Notes under the pieces: generated by a model
The model's input: only the letters and a program-made list of their open reading frames with translations
What the model was told of the DNA's origin: nothing
Databases searched by the model: none
Position numbers and translations under genes: made by a program
In this document: piece after piece, positions 1-5,691 of the stretch
How positions within the stretch are numbered: position 1 is the first letter of the stretch
How the letters are laid out: every line of letters starts with the position of its first letter
Assembly: GCA_013202935.1 (NCBI GenBank)
Contig: JABMRG010000007.1
Span: forward strand, 1-5,691
Source: Candidatus Omnitrophota bacterium
GTDB lineage: Bacteria > Omnitrophota > Gorgyraeia > JABMRG01
Length of the DNA: 5,691 nt
Reading direction: 5' to 3'

Positions 1-8
1 CCAATGAG

Positions 9-22
9 CGCGCCTTAGCGCG
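9..22. repeat. Short GC-rich hairpin at left edge
   Basis: CGCGC (9-13) and GCGCG (18-22) form a perfect 5-bp stem with the loop CTTA. It lies three bases before a much larger hairpin, and together they form a GC-rich block unlike the AT-rich intergenic DNA elsewhere in the window. It could be part of a dispersed palindromic repeat. A stem this short can also arise by chance. Confidence 0.4.
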
Positions 23-24
23 AA

Positions 25-79
25 GCAAAAACTATGTCTGAGCCCATCGGTCGAAGACCGAAGGGCGAGTTGTTTTTGC
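25..79. repeat. Long imperfect hairpin: terminator-like or REP-like palindromic element
   Basis: The outer arms GCAAAAAC (25-32) and GTTTTTGC (72-79) are perfect complements. Inside them GCCC (42-45) pairs with GGGC (63-66), then an A-A mismatch, then TCGGTC (47-52) pairs with GACCGA (56-61) around a GAA loop. Bases 33-41 and 67-71 form an asymmetric internal loop. Read rightward, a GC-rich stem followed by GAGTTGTTTTTG is what an intrinsic terminator of a gene to the left would look like. The outer complementary arms and the cluster of other palindromes beside it would also fit a dispersed REP- or MITE-like element. The sequence alone does not decide between the two. Confidence 0.55.
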
Positions 80-88
80 CTGTCTTGG

Positions 89-111
89 AAAATGCGTTAA
101 TAAAAATGCGT
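89..111. repeat. Direct repeat of 9 bp
   Basis: AAAATGCGT occurs at 89-97 and again at 103-111, a 14-base offset, with TAATA between the copies. It sits between the long hairpin and the next palindromes, upstream of the ppiD-like promoter. It may be a tandem protein-binding site or debris from a repeat. Two copies are little evidence. Confidence 0.35.
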
Positions 112-114
112 GCT

Positions 115-145
115 GCGATATATCGCTGACACTGTAAGGTGTCAG
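115..145. repeat. Perfect 12-bp palindrome abutting a 7-bp hairpin
   Basis: GCGATATATCGC (115-126) is a perfect 12-bp palindrome. Sharing its last base, CTGACAC (126-132) and GTGTCAG (139-145) form a perfect 7-bp stem with the loop TGTAAG. A T-rich stretch follows (TTGATTTTACTT), so the stem could act as a weak terminator, but the T tract is interrupted. The stem ends about 12 bases before the -35 box of the next gene, so it could equally be an operator or the border of a mobile repeat. Confidence 0.5.
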
Positions 146-156
146 GTTGATTTTAC

Positions 157-185
157 TTGTTATTGGGCGCAGAGTTATATATAAT
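157..185 (+). promoter_or_regulatory. Sigma70-like promoter of the ppiD-like gene
   Basis: A -35 box TTGTTA (157-162, four of six consensus bases) is followed after exactly 17 bases by a perfect -10 box TATAAT (180-185). Transcription would start near 192 and leave a leader of about 22 bases carrying the ribosome site at 201. The TTG at 157 that could open a longer reading frame falls on the -35 box itself, so the longer frame is unlikely to be translated. Confidence 0.75.
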
Positions 186-200
186 GTTATGCAAAATCAA

Positions 201-206
201 AAGGAG
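201..206 (+). promoter_or_regulatory. Ribosome binding site that fixes the start of the ppiD-like gene
   Basis: AAGGAG at 201-206 stands seven bases before the ATG at 214, which is ideal spacing. No comparable site precedes the TTG at 157 or the in-frame ATG at 184, so 214 is the preferred start. Confidence 0.85.
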
Positions 207-213
207 CTCTATT

Positions 214-1623
214 ATGTTCAAACCATTACGCAATAAGAAATTTGTCAAATTTACAATGTGGGGCCTCGTTGTGGTCTTTGCGCTCTGGGGAGCCGGTAAT
301 GTCGCAATGAGCAAAAAGAATCATGCGGGCACTATATTCGGTAAAAAGATATCTTTGCAGGAGTATAACAGAGAATATATGGCGGTATTAAACCGCGCAA
401 AGATGATGTATGGGGATAATCTGCCTAAACTGGAAAAATTTCTGAACCTAAAGAACCAGGCATGGGATAGGCTTATACTTAAATATGCTTCAAAGAAAAA
501 ACATATCGGGGCCTCAAACAGAGAGGTTATAGAAAAGATAGCATCGCTTCCACTCTTTCAAAGAAACAACGCATTTGACGATAGGCTATACAGTTACATA
601 GTCACAGATATTTTTCACTCAAGCCCCCGTGATTTTGAGGAGTCTGTTCGTGCAGACATAATGATAGAGAGGCTTATGTCATCAGTCACTAAGGACATTG
701 AGTTATCGGAGGAAGAGATATACACAGCTTACCGAGCAGAGAATGAGACGGCTGATGTATCATACATACTAATAAGCCCGGATAGGCACAAAGATATGGT
801 TACCACAACAGATGAAGAATTAGTAGATTATTATGAGTCTAACAAAGAGAATTTCAAAAGCCCCGCTGCTGTAAATGTAAACTATATACGCATACCTTTT
901 AATGATGATAAAGAAGAGGCGCATTTTGTGGGTGAGGAACTCGCCGCTGAAATAAAAAAGAATAAAACCCTTAAGGAGTTATCAAAAGAGTATAATATTG
1001 AACTAAAAGAGACCGGGTTCTTCTCAACCAACTCTAAAATTCCTGAGATAGGCTTATCGTATCCTTTTGCTCTTGCTGCTATCAGCCTCAAGAAAAATGA
1101 GATAAGCGAATTAGTAGAAATTACTGACTCATTCTGTATTATGCAGTTAAAATCAAGAAAAGAGCCTACTATTCTTCCGCTTGGTGAAGTAAAGGATAAT
1201 GTAAAAGATATGTTTGTTGCAAAGAAAGCACAGGAGCTGGCTTTATCTGAGTCTGAAAATATACTACTGCTAATAAATACGGAGGGGAAAAGCCTGGAAG
1301 CTATAGCAGCAGAAAACAAACTTAAACTTTTAAACGCTAAAGGTATAACACAAAAAAGTTATATTGAAGAAATAGGCCCATCAGACACCTTTGCAAGTAC
1401 CGCCTTTGCCCTTAAGGTAGGTGAGATAGGCGGCCCTGTTAAAACAGAAAAAGGCTACGCTATTATAAAGCTGGACTCTATAAAACCCATTGAAGAAGAA
1501 AAGTTTAAGGAAGAGAAAGATACCTTTAGCAAAACACTTTTAGATAGAAAAAGAAACGAGCATTTTCAGGGTTGGTTCCTTAACTTAAAAAAGGAAGCAA
1601 AACTCAAAAATAACCTAACTTAA
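214..1623 (+). CDS. PpiD/SurA-like membrane-anchored periplasmic folding chaperone
   Basis: 469 residues. A short basic N-terminus (MFKPLRNKKFVKF) and one hydrophobic segment (about 14-31) give a signal-anchor topology with the bulk in the periplasm, as in PpiD. Residues about 37-165 are helical and resemble the SurA/PpiD N-terminal chaperone region (GKKISLQEYNREY at 43-55). At 201-226 the pattern of YYESNKENFKSP and then NYIRIPF is the usual entry to the PpiD parvulin region. Two parvulin-like modules follow, about 217-316 and 350-425; the second contains AFALKVGEIGGPVKTEKGYA (397-416), a typical parvulin end. A charged helical tail closes the protein. It is shorter than E. coli PpiD (623 residues), and neither module shows the usual histidine-containing first strand, so it may be a chaperone without isomerase activity. 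It has its own promoter and is followed by another promoter after its stop. By analogy it would help fold secreted or outer-membrane proteins. The class is clear; PpiD versus another SurA-N protein is less so. Confidence 0.8.
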   Translation: MFKPLRNKKFVKFTMWGLVVVFALWGAGNVAMSKKNHAGTIFGKKISLQEYNREYMAVLNRAKMMYGDNLPKLEKFLNLKNQAWDRLILKYASKKKHIGASNREVIEKIASLPLFQRNNAFDDRLYSYIVTDIFHSSPRDFEESVRADIMIERLMSSVTKDIELSEEEIYTAYRAENETADVSYILISPDRHKDMVTTTDEELVDYYESNKENFKSPAAVNVNYIRIPFNDDKEEAHFVGEELAAEIKKNKTLKELSKEYNIELKETGFFSTNSKIPEIGLSYPFALAAISLKKNEISELVEITDSFCIMQLKSRKEPTILPLGEVKDNVKDMFVAKKAQELALSESENILLLINTEGKSLEAIAAENKLKLLNAKGITQKSYIEEIGPSDTFASTAFALKVGEIGGPVKTEKGYAIIKLDSIKPIEEEKFKEEKDTFSKTLLDRKRNEHFQGWFLNLKKEAKLKNNLT

Positions 1624-1625
1624 TA

Positions 1626-1654
1626 TTGACACCTGTTTACAGTTGTGTTAGGAT
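1626..1654 (+). promoter_or_regulatory. Strong sigma70-like promoter of the small membrane protein gene
   Basis: A perfect -35 box TTGACA (1626-1631) and a -10 box TAGGAT (1649-1654, four of six consensus bases) are separated by 17 bases. It begins three bases after the stop of the ppiD-like gene. The predicted start near 1661 leaves a leader of about 20 bases with a ribosome site, so the small gene can be transcribed on its own. Confidence 0.75.
1629..1648. promoter_or_regulatory. Dyad within the promoter spacer, possible operator
   Basis: ACAC (1629-1632) and CTGT (1633-1636) pair with ACAG (1639-1642) and GTGT (1645-1648). The inner 10 bases CTGTTTACAG are a perfect palindrome, and the outer arms are offset by two extra T bases on the right. 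The dyad overlaps the end of the -35 box and fills the spacer up to the -10 box, where a repressor or a MerR-type activator would bind. This is position-based inference; no regulator gene is visible. Confidence 0.35.
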
Positions 1655-1666
1655 GTTATTAAATAT

Positions 1667-1672
1667 GGGAGG
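1667..1672 (+). promoter_or_regulatory. Ribosome binding site of the small membrane protein
   Basis: GGGAGG at 1667-1672 lies eight bases before the ATG at 1681. It supports this small frame as a real gene and rules against the overlapping frame that would start at 1626 inside the promoter. Confidence 0.8.
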
Positions 1673-1680
1673 CGTACAAA

Positions 1681-1863
1681 ATGAAGGGATTAGCAAATAT
1701 ATTAGGAGTATTAGGTGTTCTAATAGTTATCTATGCGGTTGTAGGAAGATTTGTTGGGGGAGCTACTATCGGCCTTGGTATTATAGGAATAACTGCAAAA
1801 GCAGCCTTGATATTAGCAAACTCTCTTATCCTTGTGGCTCTTTTCATCAAATCGTCTAAATAA
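1681..1863 (+). CDS. Small two-helix membrane protein of unknown function
   Basis: 60 residues, almost entirely hydrophobic. Helix one is about residues 5-23 (NILGVLGVLIVIYAVVGRF). A glycine-rich turn follows (GRFVGGATIGLGIIGI, 22-37), then helix two at about 39-56, ending in the basic tail IKSSK. The single arginine in the turn and lysines at both ends are the only strong charges besides K40. Its reality is supported by a dedicated promoter, a well-spaced ribosome site and a strong terminator right after the stop. No enzyme motif is present and I do not recognise a named family. Possible roles are a regulator or stabiliser of a membrane complex, or a stress-induced envelope protein; nothing here decides. 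A small toxin is also conceivable, but no antitoxin gene or antisense RNA is evident. Confidence 0.75.
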   Translation: MKGLANILGVLGVLIVIYAVVGRFVGGATIGLGIIGITAKAALILANSLILVALFIKSSK

Positions 1864-1872
1864 ACTTGTAAT

Positions 1873-1910
1873 AAAAAAATAGGCATGTTTTAAACCATGC
1901 CTATTTTTTT
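1873..1910. terminator. Bidirectional intrinsic terminator between convergent units
   Basis: AAAAAAATAGGCATG (1873-1887) and CATGCCTATTTTTTT (1896-1910) are perfect 15-bp complements around the 8-base loop TTTTAAAC. Seven A bases on the left and seven T bases on the right give a U tract in transcripts from either strand. It begins nine bases after the stop of the small plus-strand gene, and its right end overlaps the stop codon of the minus-strand chain-length gene, so it serves both units. Confidence 0.92.
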
Positions 1911-3219
1911 ATTTATCGTCTTCCTTAACTCTCTCAATATAAATACCCTTATTGTCTCTCGCCTTAGGAGTTTCTCTGTCTTCCTTACCGCTAGGCTTAA
2001 AATCAACCTTAATCTCGGGCCTGTTGTATATCCCCACTATAAGAAATGTGAAGAAAATAGATGCCAATATAAGATAGGCAATGCTTGGCCTATCTTTACG
2101 CGAAGGGATATAAGCTTCTCGTAATAGCTGCAAGTCAGGTTGCAGGGTAGAACTCTTAAGTTTTTCTTCTATATTGTTTATAAAAGCATTATAGACTGTC
2201 TCTTTCTCTTTTAACTCACGCAGAGCTAAATTATATTTATCAAGCTGCCCTTCGAGATCAACCAGTTTGTCATTCTCTTCTTGAAGCATCTGCTGAATTT
2301 TCTCTTCTCTTACCTTAAAAATATTGTAGTTATTTTCTGCCTCTTTTAAAACCGCCTGTGCTCGTGCTTTCATAAGATCTTCGCTAGCCTTAAGTTTTTC
2401 CTTACTTGCTACTATCTCCGGGTGTGCTGGATTATATTTCCTTAGCATCTCATCAATGTGGCTTTTTACCATAAAGTTTTCGGATTCCAGCTCTATATAT
2501 GAATCATCATTTTTTATCTCTGTTATATCTTCGGGCTTAACACCAGATTCAAGCTGGCTTTGCATACTGCTGTATGCTGCCTGCATCTCCTGTCGGCTCG
2601 AGACTATGCCTGCCAAGCTCTCCTGAAGACTGTCTAATCTATCCTTTACTATGCTATATTCCTTTTGAAGGTTGGCCGCATCCGCTGTCTTCTCTAGGGC
2701 CCTTACTTCTGTAACCACAGAGGCCAGCTCAGTTCTCATCTCTTTTGCTTTGTTCACAAGCATGTCAGCTGCAAACTTGTTTGCTTCTACAAAATCTTCT
2801 GTCGATTGTTCAATTGCGACCTTTGATAATGTATTTGCCATCTGAGCTGCAAGATGCGGTTTATCAGCTTTTGCTCTAATCTCTATAATATCCGACCCCT
2901 TTATTGGTTTTACGGCTATCTTTGATGCTACGTAATCGTATTTTCTATCTGTGAGGTTCAGGCTCTCTATGATATACTCGATAAACTCCGGCTTTTTAAG
3001 AGATGCTGCTATCGTCTGTGTTTTTTGTTCTAAAATTGTTGAGGCACCCTCGCTTGGCCCTAGCTCCATAACCACAACTATTTGTGCAGTCGCAGCATAA
3101 TCATTGAAGGCCAAAGAATATATCACGAAAAGAACTAGTCCGACTATACCAAAAACAATAGCTATAATTTTTGGTCTTTTGAATAAAAGAACGTAAATCT
3201 GGTTTAATAGGGTACTCAT
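1909..3219 (-). CDS. Wzz/GumC-like polysaccharide chain-length determinant (co-polymerase)
   Basis: 436 residues with the standard layout of polysaccharide co-polymerases: a short cytoplasmic N-terminus, a first membrane helix (about 17-37), a Wzz-type periplasmic domain (about 40-140), long coiled-coil helices (about 145-220 and 265-348), and a second helix (about 379-397). The helical part contains KYNPAHPEIVASKEKLKASE (261-280), typical of the GumC/exopolysaccharide branch. Before helix two, REAYIPSRKDRPS (367-379) matches the proline-containing motif of this family. The tail (400-436) is highly charged and has no Walker motifs, so there is no fused tyrosine kinase; a separate kinase may exist elsewhere. 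It would sit in the inner membrane and control length or export of a surface polysaccharide. It is the last gene of the minus-strand operon, 18 bases after the TPR gene. No glycosyltransferase or polymerase lies in the window, so the polymer is unknown. Confidence 0.85.
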   Translation of the reverse strand: MSTLLNQIYVLLFKRPKIIAIVFGIVGLVLFVIYSLAFNDYAATAQIVVVMELGPSEGASTILEQKTQTIAASLKKPEFIEYIIESLNLTDRKYDYVASKIAVKPIKGSDIIEIRAKADKPHLAAQMANTLSKVAIEQSTEDFVEANKFAADMLVNKAKEMRTELASVVTEVRALEKTADAANLQKEYSIVKDRLDSLQESLAGIVSSRQEMQAAYSSMQSQLESGVKPEDITEIKNDDSYIELESENFMVKSHIDEMLRKYNPAHPEIVASKEKLKASEDLMKARAQAVLKEAENNYNIFKVREEKIQQMLQEENDKLVDLEGQLDKYNLALRELKEKETVYNAFINNIEEKLKSSTLQPDLQLLREAYIPSRKDRPSIAYLILASIFFTFLIVGIYNRPEIKVDFKPSGKEDRETPKARDNKGIYIERVKEDDK

Positions 3220-3227
3220 AATTTATA

Positions 3228-3235
3228 CCTTTCTC
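3228..3235 (-). promoter_or_regulatory. Ribosome binding site of the Wzz-like gene
   Basis: On the minus strand GAGAAAGG stands eight bases before the ATG at 3219. It lies almost wholly in the 18-base gap after the TPR gene's stop codon (3240-3238), which supports re-initiation within one message. Confidence 0.7.
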
Positions 3236-3237
3236 TT

Positions 3238-5289
3238 TTAGAAGCTCAGGCCGCCTAAATCCCTGTCTCTGGTTGGAGTAGGTTTAGTCTTCAAGCTTTC
3301 GCTTGCCCCAAGGCTTTCTTTCCTCCTGCCATAGATAAAACCTGATTGCTCACCTTTTTCCTCCATGTGGCGTGAACCGAATGCCTCCGATAATATCTCT
3401 GCTTTCATATCCTCCCTTATAGGTCCGGCAAATAGTATCTTATTAGTATCCAGCGCGAATTGCTCTATCTCCAGTGGAAAATCCTTGTTAAAATTCAACA
3501 CGCATGGATTCAAAAAAATATGCACTATAGCGTTTGGAACGGGCACTTTTCCTATTTTACAACTATCAGCAATATAGATAAGGTAATATCTCCTGCTAAT
3601 GCCTCTCAGCCAGTAGGGCCTTTCCCTCATATGCACAAGCTTGAATTGCCCTTCCATAAACCCTTTTATCTTATATCCTCTTGAAAGATGGATTGTCCCG
3701 GTTACTTTCAGCTTCCTGTCTCCGCCAAATTCCGTAGATACTTTCCAAATCCTTGTCTTGTTTCCAGGTGGAAACCACTTCTTCATATAGTTATTTAGTC
3801 TCTTCTCACTAAGGTCTATCGTAACAAAATCTCCTTTTGCAACATCATACTCCTCGAGCATCACTATCTCTTTTACACCTTCTGTAATATAGGTTGTTAA
3901 CCTGACCGCTCCATTTTCGATAATCTTTAAAAGATTCTTTGGTAACAACTTTTTAACTAAAGGATCTCCGACAGGCTCTTTCGGTACCTCTTCTTCCTTT
4001 TTTAATACTTCGGATTCAACAAAGTAGCCAAGCAGCTCCTTCCTCAAGTAGGCTAAGATGTCATCTGGAAATTCTAATTTCAGCCTACTGAAAATTTCTT
4101 TGGCTTTCTTTTTATCTTTCAAGTCAAACTGATAGATCGAGCCCAGTTGGAATAGCAGTAATGCCTTGACCTTGTTAGACTCTGTAGCTTCAAAGGCCTT
4201 AAGAATATATCCAACAGCACTCTTATAGTCTCCCTTTTGTCTGTATATCTGCGATAGGCTCTGCAATGCCTGGGATCTTAATTCAGAAGATGTTGTTATG
4301 GTTAGCAGATTCTGCAATGTCTTAATGCTATCGTCAACCTCTCCAAGAAGTTTCTGGCATATACCTAATCTTATATATGCTTTTTGCGCAATATCTGTAT
4401 CAGGCACTAGCTCGATTACCTTATTGTAATTATCCTTTGCAGAGTAAAGGTCCAAAGCATTAAATTGCAGCTGCGCTGCTTCATAAAGATACTTTTGCTG
4501 CTCATAGACGTCTAAAGATCTCTTTGCTATACCCATTACCCTGTTTGCCTGTTGCCTAAGCTGCATGGCTTTTTTTAGCTTTGAGAGAAGAAGCCTTGCA
4601 CTTGCCGTATTGTTTGAGAATGGGTAGTCCTTTATTATCTTTTGATATATTTCTTCCGCTTCTTTCTGCCTATCTATACGATGATATAGATACCCTAACC
4701 TTAGCATCACCAGAGGAGTCTGGCGTCTATCGGGGAAGCGCTTGATTGTCTGCCTATAAAGAGTTATAGCAGTTTGAAAATCACCTTTATTTTCATATAT
4801 TGCTATCTCCTCTATAATACCTGGATATATCTCCTCTCTTGCCTGCCTCTTGCCAAGCTTATTAACTATTTTTCTGGGAAGGGTTTTGAGAAAGTAAAGA
4901 ATATTATCTATAAACCTCAAAACAATATTGCGTTCTGGTTCGCTTGTGCGCAATACATCCTCAGCCATAACCCAGCTGTCTGCCAATTTTCGCGTTTGAT
5001 CAGAAGAGGCAAGTATGTTGCTGCTATATTCAAGTGCCATCAATCTTCTTGTGTCGAATTCAGCAGAACTGAGTCCATTTATATACTGGATCTGTATCAG
5101 GGGGGCTGCAAATGATGCGGTATCTGCTGTCTCTGCTAATGCTACGCTAGAAAGAGAAAATTTTAATGCCTCCATGCTATGATCGATGAGGAAGGAGTTG
5201 TAGAGGAAGAAAAACAACATGACTGCAACAATAAAAGCAGCCGGTTTTATAAATAGGCCATATTTTTCGTGTGTCTGTCTTTGAGACAT
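3238..5289 (-). CDS. Membrane-anchored TPR protein with an unusual C-terminal beta-rich domain
   Basis: 683 residues. One membrane helix (about 13-32) after a basic N-terminus suggests an inner-membrane anchor with a periplasmic body. Residues 60-150 have no motif I recognise. TPR-type helical pairs then occupy about 155-410: roughly 157-187 (NKGDFQTAITLYRQTIKRFP), 192-222 (GYLYHRIDRQKEAEEIYQKI), 265-294, 300-330, 338-368 and 374-407. After an acidic linker (427-442), residues about 483-625 form a beta-strand-rich domain. It includes KVPVPNAIVHIFLNP (581-595) and ends at ILFAGP (618-623); the pattern resembles lipid-binding TULIP or DUF2993/YpmS-type proteins, but this is only a pattern judgement. 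The tail (640-683) is polar and probably disordered. The start at 5289 is eight bases after the HD-GYP gene's stop; only a weak AGG lies upstream, so translation may be coupled. TPR proteins next to Wzz genes often scaffold polysaccharide export, which is the likely role here. Confidence 0.75.
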   Translation of the reverse strand: MSQRQTHEKYGLFIKPAAFIVAVMLFFFLYNSFLIDHSMEALKFSLSSVALAETADTASFAAPLIQIQYINGLSSAEFDTRRLMALEYSSNILASSDQTRKLADSWVMAEDVLRTSEPERNIVLRFIDNILYFLKTLPRKIVNKLGKRQAREEIYPGIIEEIAIYENKGDFQTAITLYRQTIKRFPDRRQTPLVMLRLGYLYHRIDRQKEAEEIYQKIIKDYPFSNNTASARLLLSKLKKAMQLRQQANRVMGIAKRSLDVYEQQKYLYEAAQLQFNALDLYSAKDNYNKVIELVPDTDIAQKAYIRLGICQKLLGEVDDSIKTLQNLLTITTSSELRSQALQSLSQIYRQKGDYKSAVGYILKAFEATESNKVKALLLFQLGSIYQFDLKDKKKAKEIFSRLKLEFPDDILAYLRKELLGYFVESEVLKKEEEVPKEPVGDPLVKKLLPKNLLKIIENGAVRLTTYITEGVKEIVMLEEYDVAKGDFVTIDLSEKRLNNYMKKWFPPGNKTRIWKVSTEFGGDRKLKVTGTIHLSRGYKIKGFMEGQFKLVHMRERPYWLRGISRRYYLIYIADSCKIGKVPVPNAIVHIFLNPCVLNFNKDFPLEIEQFALDTNKILFAGPIREDMKAEILSEAFGSRHMEEKGEQSGFIYGRRKESLGASESLKTKPTPTRDRDLGGLSF

Positions 5290-5297
5290 GTGAGAGT

Positions 5298-5691
5298 TTA
5301 GCCTGAGAGCAAGCTCTTCTTGATACTGTGCTCTATATCTTTCTCTAAGGGGCCTGTTATGTGTATATTCGATTGCCTTGATAGGTCTACTGTGCGCGGT
5401 TCTTGTAACCGCTCTTTTCTATTATCATATAATATATTTACCTTCGGGCTAAGAGGTGAGCCTGAATTTGTATCTATGACAAGGGCTATCTCATCAGTAT
5501 CCAGCCTAACCCATGTTCCTACAGGATATATCCCTATATTATCTACTAAGGCTTTGATAATATGAGAATCAAACCCATCCTTAAAATCTTCTATAATAGT
5601 ACGTATTGCAATATGTGGCTGTTCTGGGCCCTTGTAAGAACGGGAATGAGTCATAGCCTCGAATATGTCTACCAGGCCTATTACTTGAGAG
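5298..5691 (-). CDS. HD-GYP domain protein, C-terminal part only (gene runs off the right edge)
   Basis: 130 residues are visible and the frame stays open to the window edge. It opens with SQVIGLVDIFEAMTHSRSYK, which matches the last metal-site region of HD-GYP phosphodiesterases: the LxD aspartate (residue 8 here) followed by EA(L/M)xxxRxY. The ATG at 5654 lies inside this motif, so it is an internal methionine and not the start. The following helices (IIEDFKDGFDSHIIKALVDN) finish the HD-GYP domain. The next part, IGIYPVGTWVRLDTDEIALV, is the beta extension commonly seen after HD-GYP domains, and the protein ends with a basic helix. The HD and GYP motifs themselves lie outside the window, so activity cannot be judged. 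HD-GYP proteins hydrolyse cyclic-di-GMP. It is upstream in the operon of the TPR and Wzz-like genes, which suggests second-messenger control of a surface polysaccharide. Confidence 0.88.
   Translation of the reverse strand, partial: SQVIGLVDIFEAMTHSRSYKGPEQPHIAIRTIIEDFKDGFDSHIIKALVDNIGIYPVGTWVRLDTDEIALVIDTNSGSPLSPKVNILYDNRKERLQEPRTVDLSRQSNIHITGPLEKDIEHSIKKSLLSG

Noticed and set aside
1..156. A CRISPR array or tRNA in the palindromic left region
   Set aside because: There is no regularly spaced repeat-spacer series, and no cloverleaf or T-loop GTTCGA-type signature.
157..213. A 19-residue N-terminal extension of the ppiD-like protein from TTG at 157
   Set aside because: It would begin on the -35 box, has no ribosome site, and the ATG at 214 has an ideal AAGGAG and the expected basic stretch before the membrane helix.
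882..1319. A 145-residue minus-strand reading frame inside the ppiD-like gene
   Set aside because: Serine- and phenylalanine-rich translation typical of the antisense of a lysine/glutamate-rich gene; the opposite strand has a clear protein family.
1626..1859. A 77-residue frame overlapping the small membrane protein
   Set aside because: It starts inside the promoter, has a cysteine-rich, irregular composition and no ribosome site; the 60-residue frame has one.
1897..2124. A 75-residue plus-strand frame
   Set aside because: Begins inside the terminator and lies antisense to the well-supported Wzz-like gene.
3365..3684. Two overlapping plus-strand frames (3365-3577 and 3460-3684)
   Set aside because: Both are antisense to the C-terminal domain of the TPR gene and have no ribosome site or recognisable motif.
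4774..5115. A 113-residue plus-strand frame with hydrophobic stretches
   Set aside because: Antisense to the TPR region; the apparent hydrophobicity mirrors the charged helices on the coding strand.
5320..5565. An 81-residue plus-strand frame
   Set aside because: Antisense to the HD-GYP coding end, which matches a known family.

Overview
The window looks like chromosomal DNA of a Gram-negative-type (diderm) bacterium of moderately low GC, judged by eye. The genes are an envelope chaperone of the PpiD/SurA class, a polysaccharide chain-length regulator, a membrane-anchored TPR protein and the end of an HD-GYP signalling protein. The mix and the style of the proteins recall uncultured lineages such as Omnitrophota or deltaproteobacteria-like groups. 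That placement is a guess from protein style, not a demonstrated assignment.

Layout: positions 1-156 are non-coding and full of palindromes. They hold a 5-bp hairpin, a long imperfect hairpin with complementary A and T tracts, a 9-bp direct repeat, a 12-bp perfect palindrome and a 7-bp hairpin. This may be the end of a dispersed repeat, a terminator of a gene to the left, or both. A good sigma70-like promoter (157-185) then drives a PpiD-like chaperone gene (214-1623). A second strong promoter (1626-1654), with a dyad between its two boxes, drives a 60-residue two-helix membrane protein (1681-1863). A perfect 15-bp stem with A/T tracts on both sides (1873-1910) is a bidirectional terminator between convergent units.

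On the minus strand, three tightly spaced genes are read from right to left: the 3' end of an HD-GYP gene running off the right edge, a TPR protein with an N-terminal membrane anchor and an unusual C-terminal beta-rich domain, and a Wzz/GumC-like chain-length determinant. Gaps of 8 and 18 bases suggest one operon. The likely theme is cyclic-di-GMP turnover linked to export or assembly of a surface polysaccharide. The TPR protein's C-terminal domain is the least explained part of the window. No tRNA, rRNA, CRISPR array, transposase or integrase was seen.
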